From: Ruminococcus sp. Phil15
GTDB taxonomy: Bacteria; Bacillota; Clostridia; Oscillospirales; Ruminococcaceae
DNA length: 52,065 nucleotides
Assembly (NCBI GenBank): GCA_001940995.1
Contig: MSHC01000001.1
Span: 1-52,065, forward strand
Reading direction: 5' to 3'
Both the position numbers and the translations under genes were made by a program. The notes under the pieces were generated by a model. The model made no database searches and had not been told where the DNA came from. It saw nothing but the letters and a program-made list of their open reading frames with translations. Of this stretch, positions 1 to 8,104 are shown piece after piece (positions within the stretch are counted from its first letter, which is position 1; every line of letters begins with the position of its first letter).

Positions 1-45
1 TTCGGCGTTTTACAATCGGCTAATGTATTTTTGAAAGGAGATTTT

Positions 46-2691
46 ATGCTCAGTCTAAAAAACATCGTCAAGGACTACGCTGTAGGAGATGACGCGGTTC
101 ATGCACTGCGCGGCGTCAGCATAGACTTCAGAAAGAGCGAGTTTGTATCTATCCTAGGTCAGTCGGGCTGCGGTAAGACAACGCTTCTGAATATTATCGG
201 CGGTCTTGACAAGTACACGAGCGGAGACCTTATCATCAACGGAAAATCTACAAAGGAATATAAGGACAGAGATTGGGATACATACAGAAACCATTCTATC
301 GGATTTGTTTTCCAAAGCTATAATCTTATCCCCCATCAGACAGTTCTTTCAAACGTAGAGCTTGCGCTTACTCTATCAGGCGTTTCAAAGTCGCAGAGAA
401 GGGCAAGAGCTATCGACGCTCTTACAAAGGTTGGACTTGCAGACCAGCTTCATAAGAAGCCTAACCAGATGTCAGGCGGTCAGATGCAGAGAGTTGCCAT
501 CGCAAGAGCTTTGGTCAACGACCCTGATATCCTTCTCGCAGACGAGCCGACAGGTGCGCTTGACTCGGAAACCTCTGTCGCAATTATGGAGATTTTAAAA
601 GAGATTTCCAAAGACAAGCTTATAGTTATGGTAACTCATAACCCGGAGCTTGCAGAGAAGTATTCAAGCAGGATTATCAGACTGCTGGACGGCCAGGTGA
701 TTTCAGACTCAAAGCCGTATGAGATTTCGGAAGAGGATTCAAAAAGACTTGAGGAGGAAGCAAAGAAAGCCAAAAAGGTAAAGAAAACCTCGATGTCCTT
801 CTTAACGGCGCTTTCTCTCTCCCTCAACAACCTTATGACGAAAAAGGGCAGAACATTCCTCACCTCCTTTGCAGGAAGCATCGGCATTATCGGTATCGCA
901 CTTATCCTCTCGCTCTCAAACGGCGTGCAGGCGTATATCGACAGGGTGCAGGAGGAAACGCTGTCAAGCTATCCTCTCCAGATTGACAGACAGACCGTAG
1001 ATTACTCGGATATGTTCACTTCAACAGGCAGTAGTTCAGAGAACGTTGTAGAGCGTGAGGACGGCAAAATTTATTCAAACGACGTAATGTACGGAATGAT
1101 GAACACAATGATGAGCCAGGTCATCATAAATAACCTCAAGGATTTCAAAACATTCTTAGAGGACGAAAACGACGGCATAGGCGAGTATGTTTCGGATATT
1201 CAGTACAAGTATGAAACCCCGCTTAATCTCTACCGTGCGGACACAAGCAACGGACTCATAAAGGTCAACCCTACAACGCTGTTTGAGGATATGTATGCCG
1301 CAATGGGCATCGACTTCAGTATGTCCGACAGCGCAAACTCGATGTATTCGGGAATGATGTCCTCAATGGGCGTTTTCGGAATGATGCTCGACAACGACGA
1401 GCTTCTTGAGAGTCAGTATGACATAGTAGCCGGCAGAATGCCGACAGAGTACAACGAGGTAGTGTTTATCGTTGACGAAGAAAACGGCGTTACAGACGTA
1501 GCGCTCTACGCACTCGGCTTAAAGGATTTCTCTGAAATAGAGAAAATGCTTGACAAGGCGATGAGGGGCGAGCCGATCGAGAAAACCGAAATCGAGCAGG
1601 TAAGCTTTACTTACGAGGAAATTCTAGGCATCGAGTTCAAGCTTATGCTCAACTCAGACTACTTTGAAAAGCAGGGCGATCTGTGGGTGGATAAGACCGA
1701 GGACGAGGTCTACATCTCCAGCAAGCTCGCAGACTGCGAAACAATCAAGATCGTCGGAATTGTAAAGCCGTCCGAGGACGCTGTCGCAACATCTACATCG
1801 GGCGTTATCGGCTACAAGAGCAGCCTTATGGATACCCTTATCACAAGAGTAAACGATAGCGAGGTCGTAAAGGCACAGCTCGCAAATCCTGACATAGACA
1901 TCTTCACGGGTATTTCATTTGAACAGCAGGCGCTTACCGAGGAGTCGCTCAACGCATATCTCGAAACGCTCCCTGAGGACCAGCGTGCCGAGATAAGCGG
2001 CTACATCGAAATGATGAAGCAGCAGGGTATGTCGATGGACGAGATTTTAAAGGCGTTCGAGTCCACTATGACAACGACGTCAACCTATGAAGGAAATCTC
2101 AAGAAGCTGGGAGTTGCGGACCTCAGCAATCCTACATCTATCCTTATCTATCCTAAGGACTTTGAGTCCAAGGACGCAATCGTCGCAAAGATTGACAGCT
2201 ATAACGATGAAGCAGGCGAGGGCAACGAGATTGTCTATACCGATATTGTAGGACTTATGATGAGCTCCGTTACGACGATTATCAACGCAATCAGCTATAT
2301 CCTTATCGCATTCGTCGGAATTTCGCTTGTCGTATCGTCAATTATGATAGGCATTATTACATACATTTCCGTTCTTGAAAGAACAAAGGAAATCGGTATC
2401 CTCCGTGCCATAGGCGCTTCCAAGAAGGATATCTCCAGAGTTTTCAACGCAGAAACGCTTATCGTGGGCTTCTGCGCAGGCGCAATAGGTATCGGAGTAA
2501 CGCTTCTCCTTAATATCCCGATAAATATGATAGTCGTACATCTTACGGATATCAACGGACTTGCAAAGCTCCCACCGCTTGGCGGAGTAATACTCGTGCT
2601 TATCTCAATGCTTCTTACATTTATAGCAGGACTTCTCCCATCGAGAGTTGCTGCTAAGAAGGACCCTGTAATCGCTCTGCGCAGCGAATAA
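46..2691 (+). CDS. MacB-type ABC transporter, fused ATPase and FtsX-like permease
   Basis: One 881-residue polypeptide joins an ABC ATPase to a MacB/FtsX-type permease, the architecture of LolCDE/MacB-like exporters of peptides, antibiotics or lipoproteins. The ATPase (about residues 1-225) has Walker A GQSGCGKT (38-45), signature MSGGQ (142-146), Walker B ILLADEP (162-168) and the switch histidine in MVTHNP. A membrane helix near residues 275-300 is followed by a large extracytoplasmic domain, then three C-terminal helices ending ALRSE, the usual FtsX-family finish. An in-frame TTG lies 15 bases upstream, but AAAGGAG at 34-40 sits directly before the ATG at 46, so I chose 46. The promoter is probably outside the window. 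The substrate cannot be told; no regulator gene is adjacent. Confidence 0.9.
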   Translation: MLSLKNIVKDYAVGDDAVHALRGVSIDFRKSEFVSILGQSGCGKTTLLNIIGGLDKYTSGDLIINGKSTKEYKDRDWDTYRNHSIGFVFQSYNLIPHQTVLSNVELALTLSGVSKSQRRARAIDALTKVGLADQLHKKPNQMSGGQMQRVAIARALVNDPDILLADEPTGALDSETSVAIMEILKEISKDKLIVMVTHNPELAEKYSSRIIRLLDGQVISDSKPYEISEEDSKRLEEEAKKAKKVKKTSMSFLTALSLSLNNLMTKKGRTFLTSFAGSIGIIGIALILSLSNGVQAYIDRVQEETLSSYPLQIDRQTVDYSDMFTSTGSSSENVVEREDGKIYSNDVMYGMMNTMMSQVIINNLKDFKTFLEDENDGIGEYVSDIQYKYETPLNLYRADTSNGLIKVNPTTLFEDMYAAMGIDFSMSDSANSMYSGMMSSMGVFGMMLDNDELLESQYDIVAGRMPTEYNEVVFIVDEENGVTDVALYALGLKDFSEIEKMLDKAMRGEPIEKTEIEQVSFTYEEILGIEFKLMLNSDYFEKQGDLWVDKTEDEVYISSKLADCETIKIVGIVKPSEDAVATSTSGVIGYKSSLMDTLITRVNDSEVVKAQLANPDIDIFTGISFEQQALTEESLNAYLETLPEDQRAEISGYIEMMKQQGMSMDEILKAFESTMTTTSTYEGNLKKLGVADLSNPTSILIYPKDFESKDAIVAKIDSYNDEAGEGNEIVYTDIVGLMMSSVTTIINAISYILIAFVGISLVVSSIMIGIITYISVLERTKEIGILRAIGASKKDISRVFNAETLIVGFCAGAIGIGVTLLLNIPINMIVVHLTDINGLAKLPPLGGVILVLISMLLTFIAGLLPSRVAAKKDPVIALRSE

Positions 2692-2778
2692 CAGCGTACC
2701 GCTCATCGTCTTGTGCCGGCTGAAAAGCGGCAGAGAGGCTGGTGCATTTGTCGGCACGTCATACAAAACAGCAAAGAT

Positions 2779-2815
2779 AAGACCACTCAGAAATGGGTGG
2801 CCTTGTTGTTTGTTA
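2779..2815 (+). terminator. Probable terminator after the ABC gene
   Basis: An imperfect hairpin (CCACTCA, GAAA loop, TGGGTGG, extended by AAG/CTT) is followed by a T-rich tract (GTTGTTTGTT). It lies 90 bases after the ABC gene stop. The tract is interrupted, so strength is uncertain. Confidence 0.5.
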
Positions 2816-3153
2816 TGCCTTCTCGGGGGAGGTGTCCGGGTATATATAGGGCGATGGAGACCCTAAAATTGCGTGTATCCCGTTTGTGCTTTTTGTCAAG
2901 CCGTCATCTTCGAGTTCCTGCAATATTTGGTGTATCTTGTCTCAGAATAAGCCGTAAACGAGCAGGAGCGGCGGAGTCACCCTCGGCTTTTCTGTGAAAA
3001 GCTGTTGCCACGGCTGCGGCAGTGGGTCAGCCATATGAGTGCCGAGTTCTCTTCTTTGCTTTCTTGTCTATGAAGAAAGCAAAGAAACATATGTATAGCC
3101 TGTTCACTGCAGGCAAAGGCGGAATTTTATAGGGAACACCGGCTTAGCCGCTG
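2816..3153. other. Non-coding stretch, no credible gene
   Basis: The whole interval 2692-3242 carries no convincing gene. A 94-codon open frame at 2713-2997 has basic, low-quality composition, no ribosome site and no recognisable family. The stretch holds the terminator-like hairpin at 2779, a short hairpin at 2986-3002 (GCTTTTC/GAAAAGC), the long inverted repeat at 3052-3086 and the dapF promoter. It may be decayed DNA. Confidence 0.5.
3052..3086. repeat. Perfect inverted repeat, 14-bp arms
   Basis: TTCTTTGCTTTCTT at 3052-3065 and its exact complement AAGAAAGCAAAGAA at 3073-3086 are separated by 7 bases. No T-run follows, so it is not a standard terminator. It resembles the dispersed palindromic repeats common between genes in Oscillospiraceae genomes; that assignment is inference. 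Confidence 0.6.
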
Positions 3154-3182
3154 TTGACATTTTATTCCTTTTATAGTATAAT
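3154..3182 (+). promoter_or_regulatory. Consensus sigma-A promoter for dapF-dapL
   Basis: TTGACA at 3154-3159, 17-bp spacer, TATAAT at 3177-3182, about 60 bases before dapF. Both boxes match consensus exactly. Confidence 0.85.
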
Positions 3183-3242
3183 ATTTTTCTGGGACAGAGA
3201 AAAAATAATCCCACCGTATGGTAATGAAAGGAGAGTATTCGT

Positions 3243-4100
3243 ATGACAAAGGTCGACAAAAGGACGCTTAAATTCACCAAAATGCACGGCTGCGGTAACG
3301 ACTATATCTACTTTAACTGCTTTAAAGAGCAGGTACCTAATCCCGAGGAGCTGAGCATAAGGCTCTCCGACCGCCATTTTTCTGTCGGCGGCGACGGAAT
3401 TATACTTGTATGCCCGTCGGAAACGGCAGACGCTAAAATGCGTATGTTCAACGCAGACGGCTCTGAAGGAAAAATGTGCGGAAACGGCATAAGATGCGTA
3501 GCAAAGCTGTGTGCAGACGAAGGCATCGCAACTGCCGATACAGTTACAATAGAAACGCTCAGCGGAATTAAAACAATCAAGCTTGTCTATGAAAACGGCG
3601 AGGTCGTAGGCGCTAAGGTCGATATGGGAAAAGCCGAGTTTGACCCGAAAAAAATCCCGGTGCTTCTTGACGGCGACAGCGTTATAAACAGAAGCGTTAA
3701 TGTAGCAGGGAAAGAGTATAAAATCACCTGCGTGTCTATGGGCAATCCGCATTGCGTTGTCTTTACAGACGGAATAGATGCTGTGGAGCTTGAAAAAATA
3801 GGTCCGAGCTTTGAGAAAAACGAGATATTCCCCGAAAACGTCAATACCGAGTTTGCCGAGGTGATATCGCCAAGAGAACTTAAAATGCGTGTGTGGGAAA
3901 GAGGAAGCGGAGAAACATGGGCTTGCGGTACAGGCACTTGTGCAACGGTAGCGGCCGCAGTCAAAAACGGAATCTGCCCTGCCGGAGAGGACGTTGTGGT
4001 GCATCTGCGTGGCGGCGACCTTACGATAAACTATACCGACGAGCGTGTCATAATGACAGGCGAAGCAGTTGAAGCGTTCAGAGGCGAGGTATCAGTTTAA
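3243..4100 (+). CDS. dapF: Diaminopimelate epimerase
   Basis: Cytoplasmic, cofactor-independent racemase that converts LL- to meso-diaminopimelate for lysine and peptidoglycan. The 285-residue length is normal. Both catalytic cysteines are visible: C79 in KMCGNGIRC and C228 in TWACGTGTC; the N-terminal HGCGND motif (15-20) and the substrate-binding MGNPH (166-170) are also present. AAAGGAG precedes the ATG at 3243. dapL follows after about 50 bases with no terminator between, so the two form an operon making the last two DAP steps through the aminotransferase route. A perfect promoter lies upstream. Confidence 0.96.
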   Translation: MTKVDKRTLKFTKMHGCGNDYIYFNCFKEQVPNPEELSIRLSDRHFSVGGDGIILVCPSETADAKMRMFNADGSEGKMCGNGIRCVAKLCADEGIATADTVTIETLSGIKTIKLVYENGEVVGAKVDMGKAEFDPKKIPVLLDGDSVINRSVNVAGKEYKITCVSMGNPHCVVFTDGIDAVELEKIGPSFEKNEIFPENVNTEFAEVISPRELKMRVWERGSGETWACGTGTCATVAAAVKNGICPAGEDVVVHLRGGDLTINYTDERVIMTGEAVEAFRGEVSV

Positions 4101-4151
4101 AACAGTGTAAAAAATCATGGCGGTACAGCCGTGTAATGGAGGAAATAAATT

Positions 4152-5354
4152 ATGGTTAAAATCAATGAGAATTTTCTGAAGCTCCAGAAGAACTACCTGT
4201 TCATCGAGATTGCAAAGAGAATCAAGGCGTTCTCTGCCGCAAACCCCGAAGCAGATATAATCAGAATGGGTATCGGCGACGTTACCCTCCCTATCGCTCC
4301 TGTCGTAGTGGAGGCAATGAAGAAAGCCGCAGACGAAATGGGCGTTAAGGAAACCTTCAGAGGCTACGAGGACAGCGGCGCAGGCTATGATTTCTTAAAG
4401 GAAGCCGTTGCAAACTACTACAAGGGCTTCGGCGCAGACGTAAATGCAGACGAGATAAGAATTAACGACGGCGCAAAAAGCGACTGTGGAAATATCGTAG
4501 ACATCTTCGGCGACGGCAATACAGTGCTTGTTACCGACCCTGCATATCCTGTATATGTTGACACGAACCTTATGAGCGGCAGAAAGATTATCTATGCGGA
4601 CTCAAACGAGGCAAATGGCTTTGCCGCAATGCCTGACGATAATGTGCATGCAGACCTTATCTACCTCTGCTCGCCAAATAATCCGACAGGCTCCGTTTAT
4701 ACTAAGGCACAGCTCAAGGAGTGGGTCGATTACGCAATCAAACACGAGGCTATCATTATATTCGACGCCGCTTATGAGTCGTTTATCTCCGAGCCTGACC
4801 TCCCAAGAAGCATATTTGAAATCGAGGGTGCAAGAAAGTGCGCTATCGAAATGTGTTCGCTTTCCAAGACAGCAGGCTTTACAGGTATGAGATGCGGATA
4901 CACGGTAGTGCCGAACGACCTTGAGGTCACAGCTTCAAACGGCGAAAAGGTAAACATCGCTTCGCTCTGGGGAAGACGTCAGGGAAGTAAGTTCAACGGC
5001 GTTTCTTATCCTGTACAGCGTGCCGCAGAAGCAGTATTCACCGCAGAGGGTCAGAAGCAGATCAGAGAAGCAATCGACTATTACCGTGAAAACGCCAAGA
5101 TCATAGCCTCAACTCTCGACGAAATGGGAATTTACTACACCGGCGGAAAGAATTCTCCGTACATCTGGCTCAAGTGCCCGAACGGTATGGGAAGCTGGGA
5201 GTTTTTTGATAAGCTCCTCTCGGAAGCAAACGTCGTAGGTACGCCGGGCGCAGGCTTCGGCAAGAACGGCGAGGGCTTCTTCAGACTTACCGCATTCGGC
5301 GACAGAGAAAGAACAAAGGAAGCTATGAACCGCTTCAAAACTATGAAATTTTAG
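4152..5354 (+). CDS. dapL: LL-diaminopimelate aminotransferase
   Basis: PLP-dependent fold-type I aminotransferase that makes LL-diaminopimelate from tetrahydrodipicolinate in one step, bypassing the acyl-DAP branches. The 400-residue protein has the DapL hallmarks: MGIGDVTLP near residue 39, the FRGYEDSGAGY segment (69-79), CSPNNPTGS (173-181), and the PLP lysine K239 in SLSKTAGFTGMRCGY. GGAGG lies 9 bases before the ATG. It follows dapF, whose substrate it makes, and ends at a strong terminator. DapL is typical of chlamydiae, plants and some Clostridia. Confidence 0.96.
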   Translation: MVKINENFLKLQKNYLFIEIAKRIKAFSAANPEADIIRMGIGDVTLPIAPVVVEAMKKAADEMGVKETFRGYEDSGAGYDFLKEAVANYYKGFGADVNADEIRINDGAKSDCGNIVDIFGDGNTVLVTDPAYPVYVDTNLMSGRKIIYADSNEANGFAAMPDDNVHADLIYLCSPNNPTGSVYTKAQLKEWVDYAIKHEAIIIFDAAYESFISEPDLPRSIFEIEGARKCAIEMCSLSKTAGFTGMRCGYTVVPNDLEVTASNGEKVNIASLWGRRQGSKFNGVSYPVQRAAEAVFTAEGQKQIREAIDYYRENAKIIASTLDEMGIYYTGGKNSPYIWLKCPNGMGSWEFFDKLLSEANVVGTPGAGFGKNGEGFFRLTAFGDRERTKEAMNRFKTMKF

Positions 5355-5365
5355 CATACGAGTGT

Positions 5366-5404
5366 AAATCCTGCAAAGAATTGCTTTTTTGCAGGATTTT
5401 TTGT
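5366..5404 (+). terminator. Intrinsic terminator of dapF-dapL
   Basis: AAATCCTGCAAA at 5366-5377 pairs with TTTGCAGGATTT at 5388-5399, followed by more T residues. Confidence 0.9.
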
Positions 5405-5445
5405 GTCTATATAGCCGATAATAGCGTTATGGGTTTCCCGCACAC

Positions 5446-5474
5446 TTGATTTTTGTATACTTATATGGTACAAT
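5446..5474 (+). promoter_or_regulatory. Promoter of the sufCB-like operon
   Basis: TTGATT at 5446-5451, 17-bp spacer, TACAAT at 5469-5474, about 50 bases before the first gene. No IscR-type palindrome is evident to me. Confidence 0.75.
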
Positions 5475-5525
5475 ATTACTTTAGAAAATGAAATCACAGG
5501 AATTTATATAGAACGGAGTTTTATA

Positions 5526-6269
5526 ATGCTTGAGATAAAAAATCTTTCCTGGACAGCGCCGGACGGAAGAAAAATCATAAACGACGTAAGCCTTAATATC
5601 CCGAATAAAAAGCTTATCGTTATCACAGGCCCGAACGGAAGCGGCAAAACTACCCTCGCAAAGCTTATCGCCGGTCTTGAAACGGCGGAAAGCGGAAGCA
5701 TACTGCTCGACGGCGAGGACGTTTCCTCACTCAATATCACCGACAGAGCCAAAAAAGGAATAGGCTTTGCATTCCAGCAGCCCGTACGGTTCAAGGGCAT
5801 CACAGTAAAAGAATTGCTGGAGCTTTCAAACGGCGGAAGCGCAACGCAGAAGCAGCTCGAAGAGGTGCTGTACAAGGTAGGACTACAGCCGGAAAAGTAT
5901 CTCCACCGTGACGTCGATTCCCACCTCTCAGGCGGTGAAATAAAGCGTGTCGAGATTGCGACAGTCCTCCTGCGCAACTCAAAGTTTATGCTGTTTGACG
6001 AGCCTGAAGCAGGCATTGATATATGGAGCTTCAACAACCTCATCGACGCATTTTCTTCTCTGAAGAAGAATACCGATTCTTCTATCATCATAATCTCTCA
6101 TCAGGAGAGAATCCTTGCCATCGCAGACGAAATAGTGCTCCTCAAAAACGGTAAAATCAAGGAGCACGCCGCAAAGGACAACATCTTCCCAAGACTTTTC
6201 TGTATGAACGGCAAGGACGAGTGCGGCTGTAAGAAAAAGGGCGGCTGTCCTAAGGAGGTAAAGGCGTAA
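5526..6269 (+). CDS. sufC: SufC-like Fe-S assembly ATPase with Cys-rich tail
   Basis: Soluble ABC-type ATPase that partners SufB in building iron-sulfur clusters. Walker A GPNGSGKT spans 35-42, signature LSGGE 134-138, Walker B FMLFDEP 154-160, and the switch histidine lies in IIISHQE. The SufC-typical FAFQQP segment is at about 81-86. After the ATPase core, the last 25 residues hold four cysteines (226, 233, 235, 241) in CxxxxxxCxC...C order, a tail classical SufC lacks. It is joined to the SufB-like gene by a one-base TAATG overlap. No sufS, sufU, sufD or sufE is in the window, which fits a minimal two-gene SUF-like (SMS) system; that identification is inference. Confidence 0.88.
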   Translation: MLEIKNLSWTAPDGRKIINDVSLNIPNKKLIVITGPNGSGKTTLAKLIAGLETAESGSILLDGEDVSSLNITDRAKKGIGFAFQQPVRFKGITVKELLELSNGGSATQKQLEEVLYKVGLQPEKYLHRDVDSHLSGGEIKRVEIATVLLRNSKFMLFDEPEAGIDIWSFNNLIDAFSSLKKNTDSSIIIISHQERILAIADEIVLLKNGKIKEHAAKDNIFPRLFCMNGKDECGCKKKGGCPKEVKA

Positions 6270-7189
6270 TGAACGAGATCACAAGCGGACTTCTCTCGAT
6301 TGTCTCCGACTGGGACGGCGGCTTTGACGGGGCATACAACATTCGTCAGGACTGTCAGAGCGTTGCGAGAAAATCGACAGAAAATGTAAAGATTGAAAAT
6401 AAAACCGACGGAAAGCCGGGCATTGATATTAAAATTGCCCCCGGCACAAAGGGAGAAAAGGTGTTTATCCCTGCCTGTATCACAAAGGGCGACGTTGACG
6501 ACCTCGTGTACAACGATTTCTATGTGGGAGAAAATGCAGATGTAACGATAGTCGCAGGCTGCGGCGTCCACACAGACGACTCGGAGGCTTCAAGGCACAG
6601 CGGCGTGCATAGATTTTTTCTTGAAAAGGGCTCAAAGGTGCTGTATATAGAAAAGCACGTCGGCACGGGAATCGACGACGGAAACAGAGTCATAAATCCC
6701 GTAACGGACGCAGAACTCGGCGAGGGAGCAGTCCTCGAAATGGATACCTCTCAGCTCGGCGGCGTTTCGGCAAGCTCAAGGAAGTGCAGTATCAAGCTTG
6801 ACAGGGAAGCTAAGCTTGTTATAAGAGAAAGGCTCATGACCGATTTCAACCAGACCGCAAGCACCGACTTTGTGGTAGAGGTAAACGGCGAGGACGCTTC
6901 CGTAAACCTCGTTTCACGCTCTGTCGCAAAGGGCAATTCCTATCAGGAGTACCGCTCTAAGATTATCGGAAATGCAAGATGTACAGGACACTCGGAGTGC
7001 GACGGAATCCTTGCCGACAACGGCAGAGTAAACGCAGAGCCTGCGCTTATAGCAAACTGCAAGGACGCAGAGCTTATCCACGAAGCCGCAATAGGCAAGA
7101 TTGCAGGAGAGCAGATTTTAAAGCTCCGCACCTTAGGCCTTACCGAAGAAGAAGCCGAAGCTACTATTATAAACGGATTTTTGAAGTAA
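6269..7189 (+). CDS. sufB: SufB/SufD-family scaffold, short form
   Basis: Beta-helix scaffold protein of iron-sulfur cluster assembly. At 306 residues it is much shorter than classical SufB (around 460-490), keeping the beta-helix core and the C-terminal helical part. The C-terminus shows the family pattern: C264 followed by ELIHEAAIGKI with H271 and E272, then EEEAEATIINGF. C264 lies close to where the key SufB cysteine is expected, though the spacing to the histidine is two residues shorter. It overlaps the ATPase gene by one base, so translation is probably coupled. Length and two-gene setting favour the SMS-type SmsB over full SufB. A terminator follows directly. Confidence 0.85.
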   Translation: MNEITSGLLSIVSDWDGGFDGAYNIRQDCQSVARKSTENVKIENKTDGKPGIDIKIAPGTKGEKVFIPACITKGDVDDLVYNDFYVGENADVTIVAGCGVHTDDSEASRHSGVHRFFLEKGSKVLYIEKHVGTGIDDGNRVINPVTDAELGEGAVLEMDTSQLGGVSASSRKCSIKLDREAKLVIRERLMTDFNQTASTDFVVEVNGEDASVNLVSRSVAKGNSYQEYRSKIIGNARCTGHSECDGILADNGRVNAEPALIANCKDAELIHEAAIGKIAGEQILKLRTLGLTEEEAEATIINGFLK

Positions 7190-7201
7190 TGCGCTTAAAT
7201 A

Positions 7202-7252
7202 AAAAACCGATATCGGGCATCAGCGCTGTAAGCGATGACCGTATCGGTTTTT
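7202..7252. terminator. Bidirectional terminator, recurrent element copy 1
   Basis: AAAACCGATA and TATCGGTTTTT form the stem, with A and T tracts on both sides, so it can serve the sufB-like gene and the converging dCMP deaminase gene. The loop contains a nested CGCT-GTA-AGCG hairpin. The loop is largely repeated at 36802-36851, and the stem also at 28125-28163. Confidence 0.85.
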
Positions 7253-7258
7253 ATTTTC

Positions 7259-7738
7259 TTAAAGCTTTACTGTGTAGGTCCTGTTCGTGGGTATGTACTG
7301 GGTGTATTTTACTCCCGTCATATCGAACATCTTTTTTGAAGCCTTTACTCCGTTTGAGTCGGAGTATTTGTCCTCCTCGTAGATGACCTCTTTTATGCCG
7401 CATTGAATAATAGCCTTTGCACACTCGTTGCAGGGAAACAGCGTGACATAAATTCTCGCACCCGAAAGCGAGCCTGTCGAGCGATTTAGAATGGCATTCA
7501 GCTCTGCGTGGCAAACGTATGGGTATTTTGTGTCAAGCTCGTCGCCCGTCCTCTCCCACGGCATATCGTCGTCGCAGCAGCCTGTCGGCATACCGTTGTA
7601 GCCAACCGAGAGAATTTTGTTTTCCGTGCTAACGATACAAGCGCCTACCTGCGTGTTGTTGTCCTTGCTTCGCCCTGCGGAAAATTTGGCGATTCCCATA
7701 AAATATTCGTCCCAGCTAAGATAGTCGTTTCTTTTCAT
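7259..7738 (-). CDS. dCMP deaminase (ComEB-like cytidine deaminase family)
   Basis: Zinc enzyme that deaminates dCMP to dUMP for thymidylate synthesis. The 159-residue protein shows the deaminase zinc site: CHAE (76-79, with H77 as ligand and E79 as proton shuttle) and PCNEC (102-106, C103 and C106 as ligands). The N-terminal WDEYFM and the NGMPTG loop are typical of the ComEB/dCMP deaminase branch. The gene converges on the sufB-like gene and shares its terminator. No strong ribosome site precedes the ATG at 7738, but the start matches the family. The surroundings give no pathway partner. Confidence 0.9.
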   Translation of the reverse strand: MKRNDYLSWDEYFMGIAKFSAGRSKDNNTQVGACIVSTENKILSVGYNGMPTGCCDDDMPWERTGDELDTKYPYVCHAELNAILNRSTGSLSGARIYVTLFPCNECAKAIIQCGIKEVIYEEDKYSDSNGVKASKKMFDMTGVKYTQYIPTNRTYTVKL

Positions 7739-8003
7739 AATGCGTTACGCTCTAAAGGTGTGCGAGCGTGTCCTCCCCTCAGATCATTTTTTTAAGTATA
7801 TCACATTAATCGGCATATTTCAATAGCGTGCCTTTTAGGAATATGCCGCAGATGTTTTGCCCTGTGTTACTATATTAAACAAACTGAGCGTCCGGGCAGA
7901 TTACGCAAACGAGCAAATGTAAATATTTTGTGAACATTTCAAGAGATAACGTTTACAACCGAAAATAAAACGTTTACTTCGATTTTGAGGGCGAAAAGGG
8001 GGC
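7739..8003. other. Non-coding stretch upstream of the GH130 gene
   Basis: No gene is visible between the dCMP deaminase start and the GH130 promoter. The stretch holds the paired AACGTTTAC boxes at 7944-7978, and nothing else I can assign. Confidence 0.5.
7944..7978. promoter_or_regulatory. Paired LacI/CcpA-type operator boxes
   Basis: The nonamer AACGTTTAC occurs at 7948-7956 and 7969-7977, exactly 21 bp apart, so both face the same side of the helix. The first box, read on the minus strand (7957 to 7944), is TGTAAACGTTATCT, which fits the catabolite-repression consensus TGWAANCGNTNWCA at all but the last base. The second fits less well. They end 26 bp upstream of the GH130 promoter -35 box. 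Sugar control of the phosphorylase gene is a likely inference. Confidence 0.6.
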
Positions 8004-8032
8004 TTGAAATTTATTTTAATATGTGCTTTAAT
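8004..8032 (+). promoter_or_regulatory. Promoter of the GH130 gene
   Basis: TTGAAA at 8004-8009, 17-bp spacer, TTTAAT at 8027-8032, about 70 bases before the start codon. Confidence 0.65.
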
Positions 8033-8104
8033 ATAAACAGCGAAATGCAAAAATTATAACCTCGCATCGTGTGCGGGATTTTTATTATTGAAAGGTGGAT
8101 TTTT

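Noticed and set aside
2713-2997. 94-codon plus-strand open frame after the ABC gene
   Set aside because: No ribosome site, unusual composition, no recognisable family, and it overlaps a terminator-like hairpin.
3171-4004. 277-codon minus-strand frame opposite dapF
   Set aside because: Shadow of a well-supported gene: Cys/His/Phe-rich composition typical of an antisense frame and no ribosome site or promoter.
5504-6091. 195-codon minus-strand frame opposite sufC
   Set aside because: Antisense shadow; Ser/Pro-rich with no known domain while the plus strand has complete ABC motifs.
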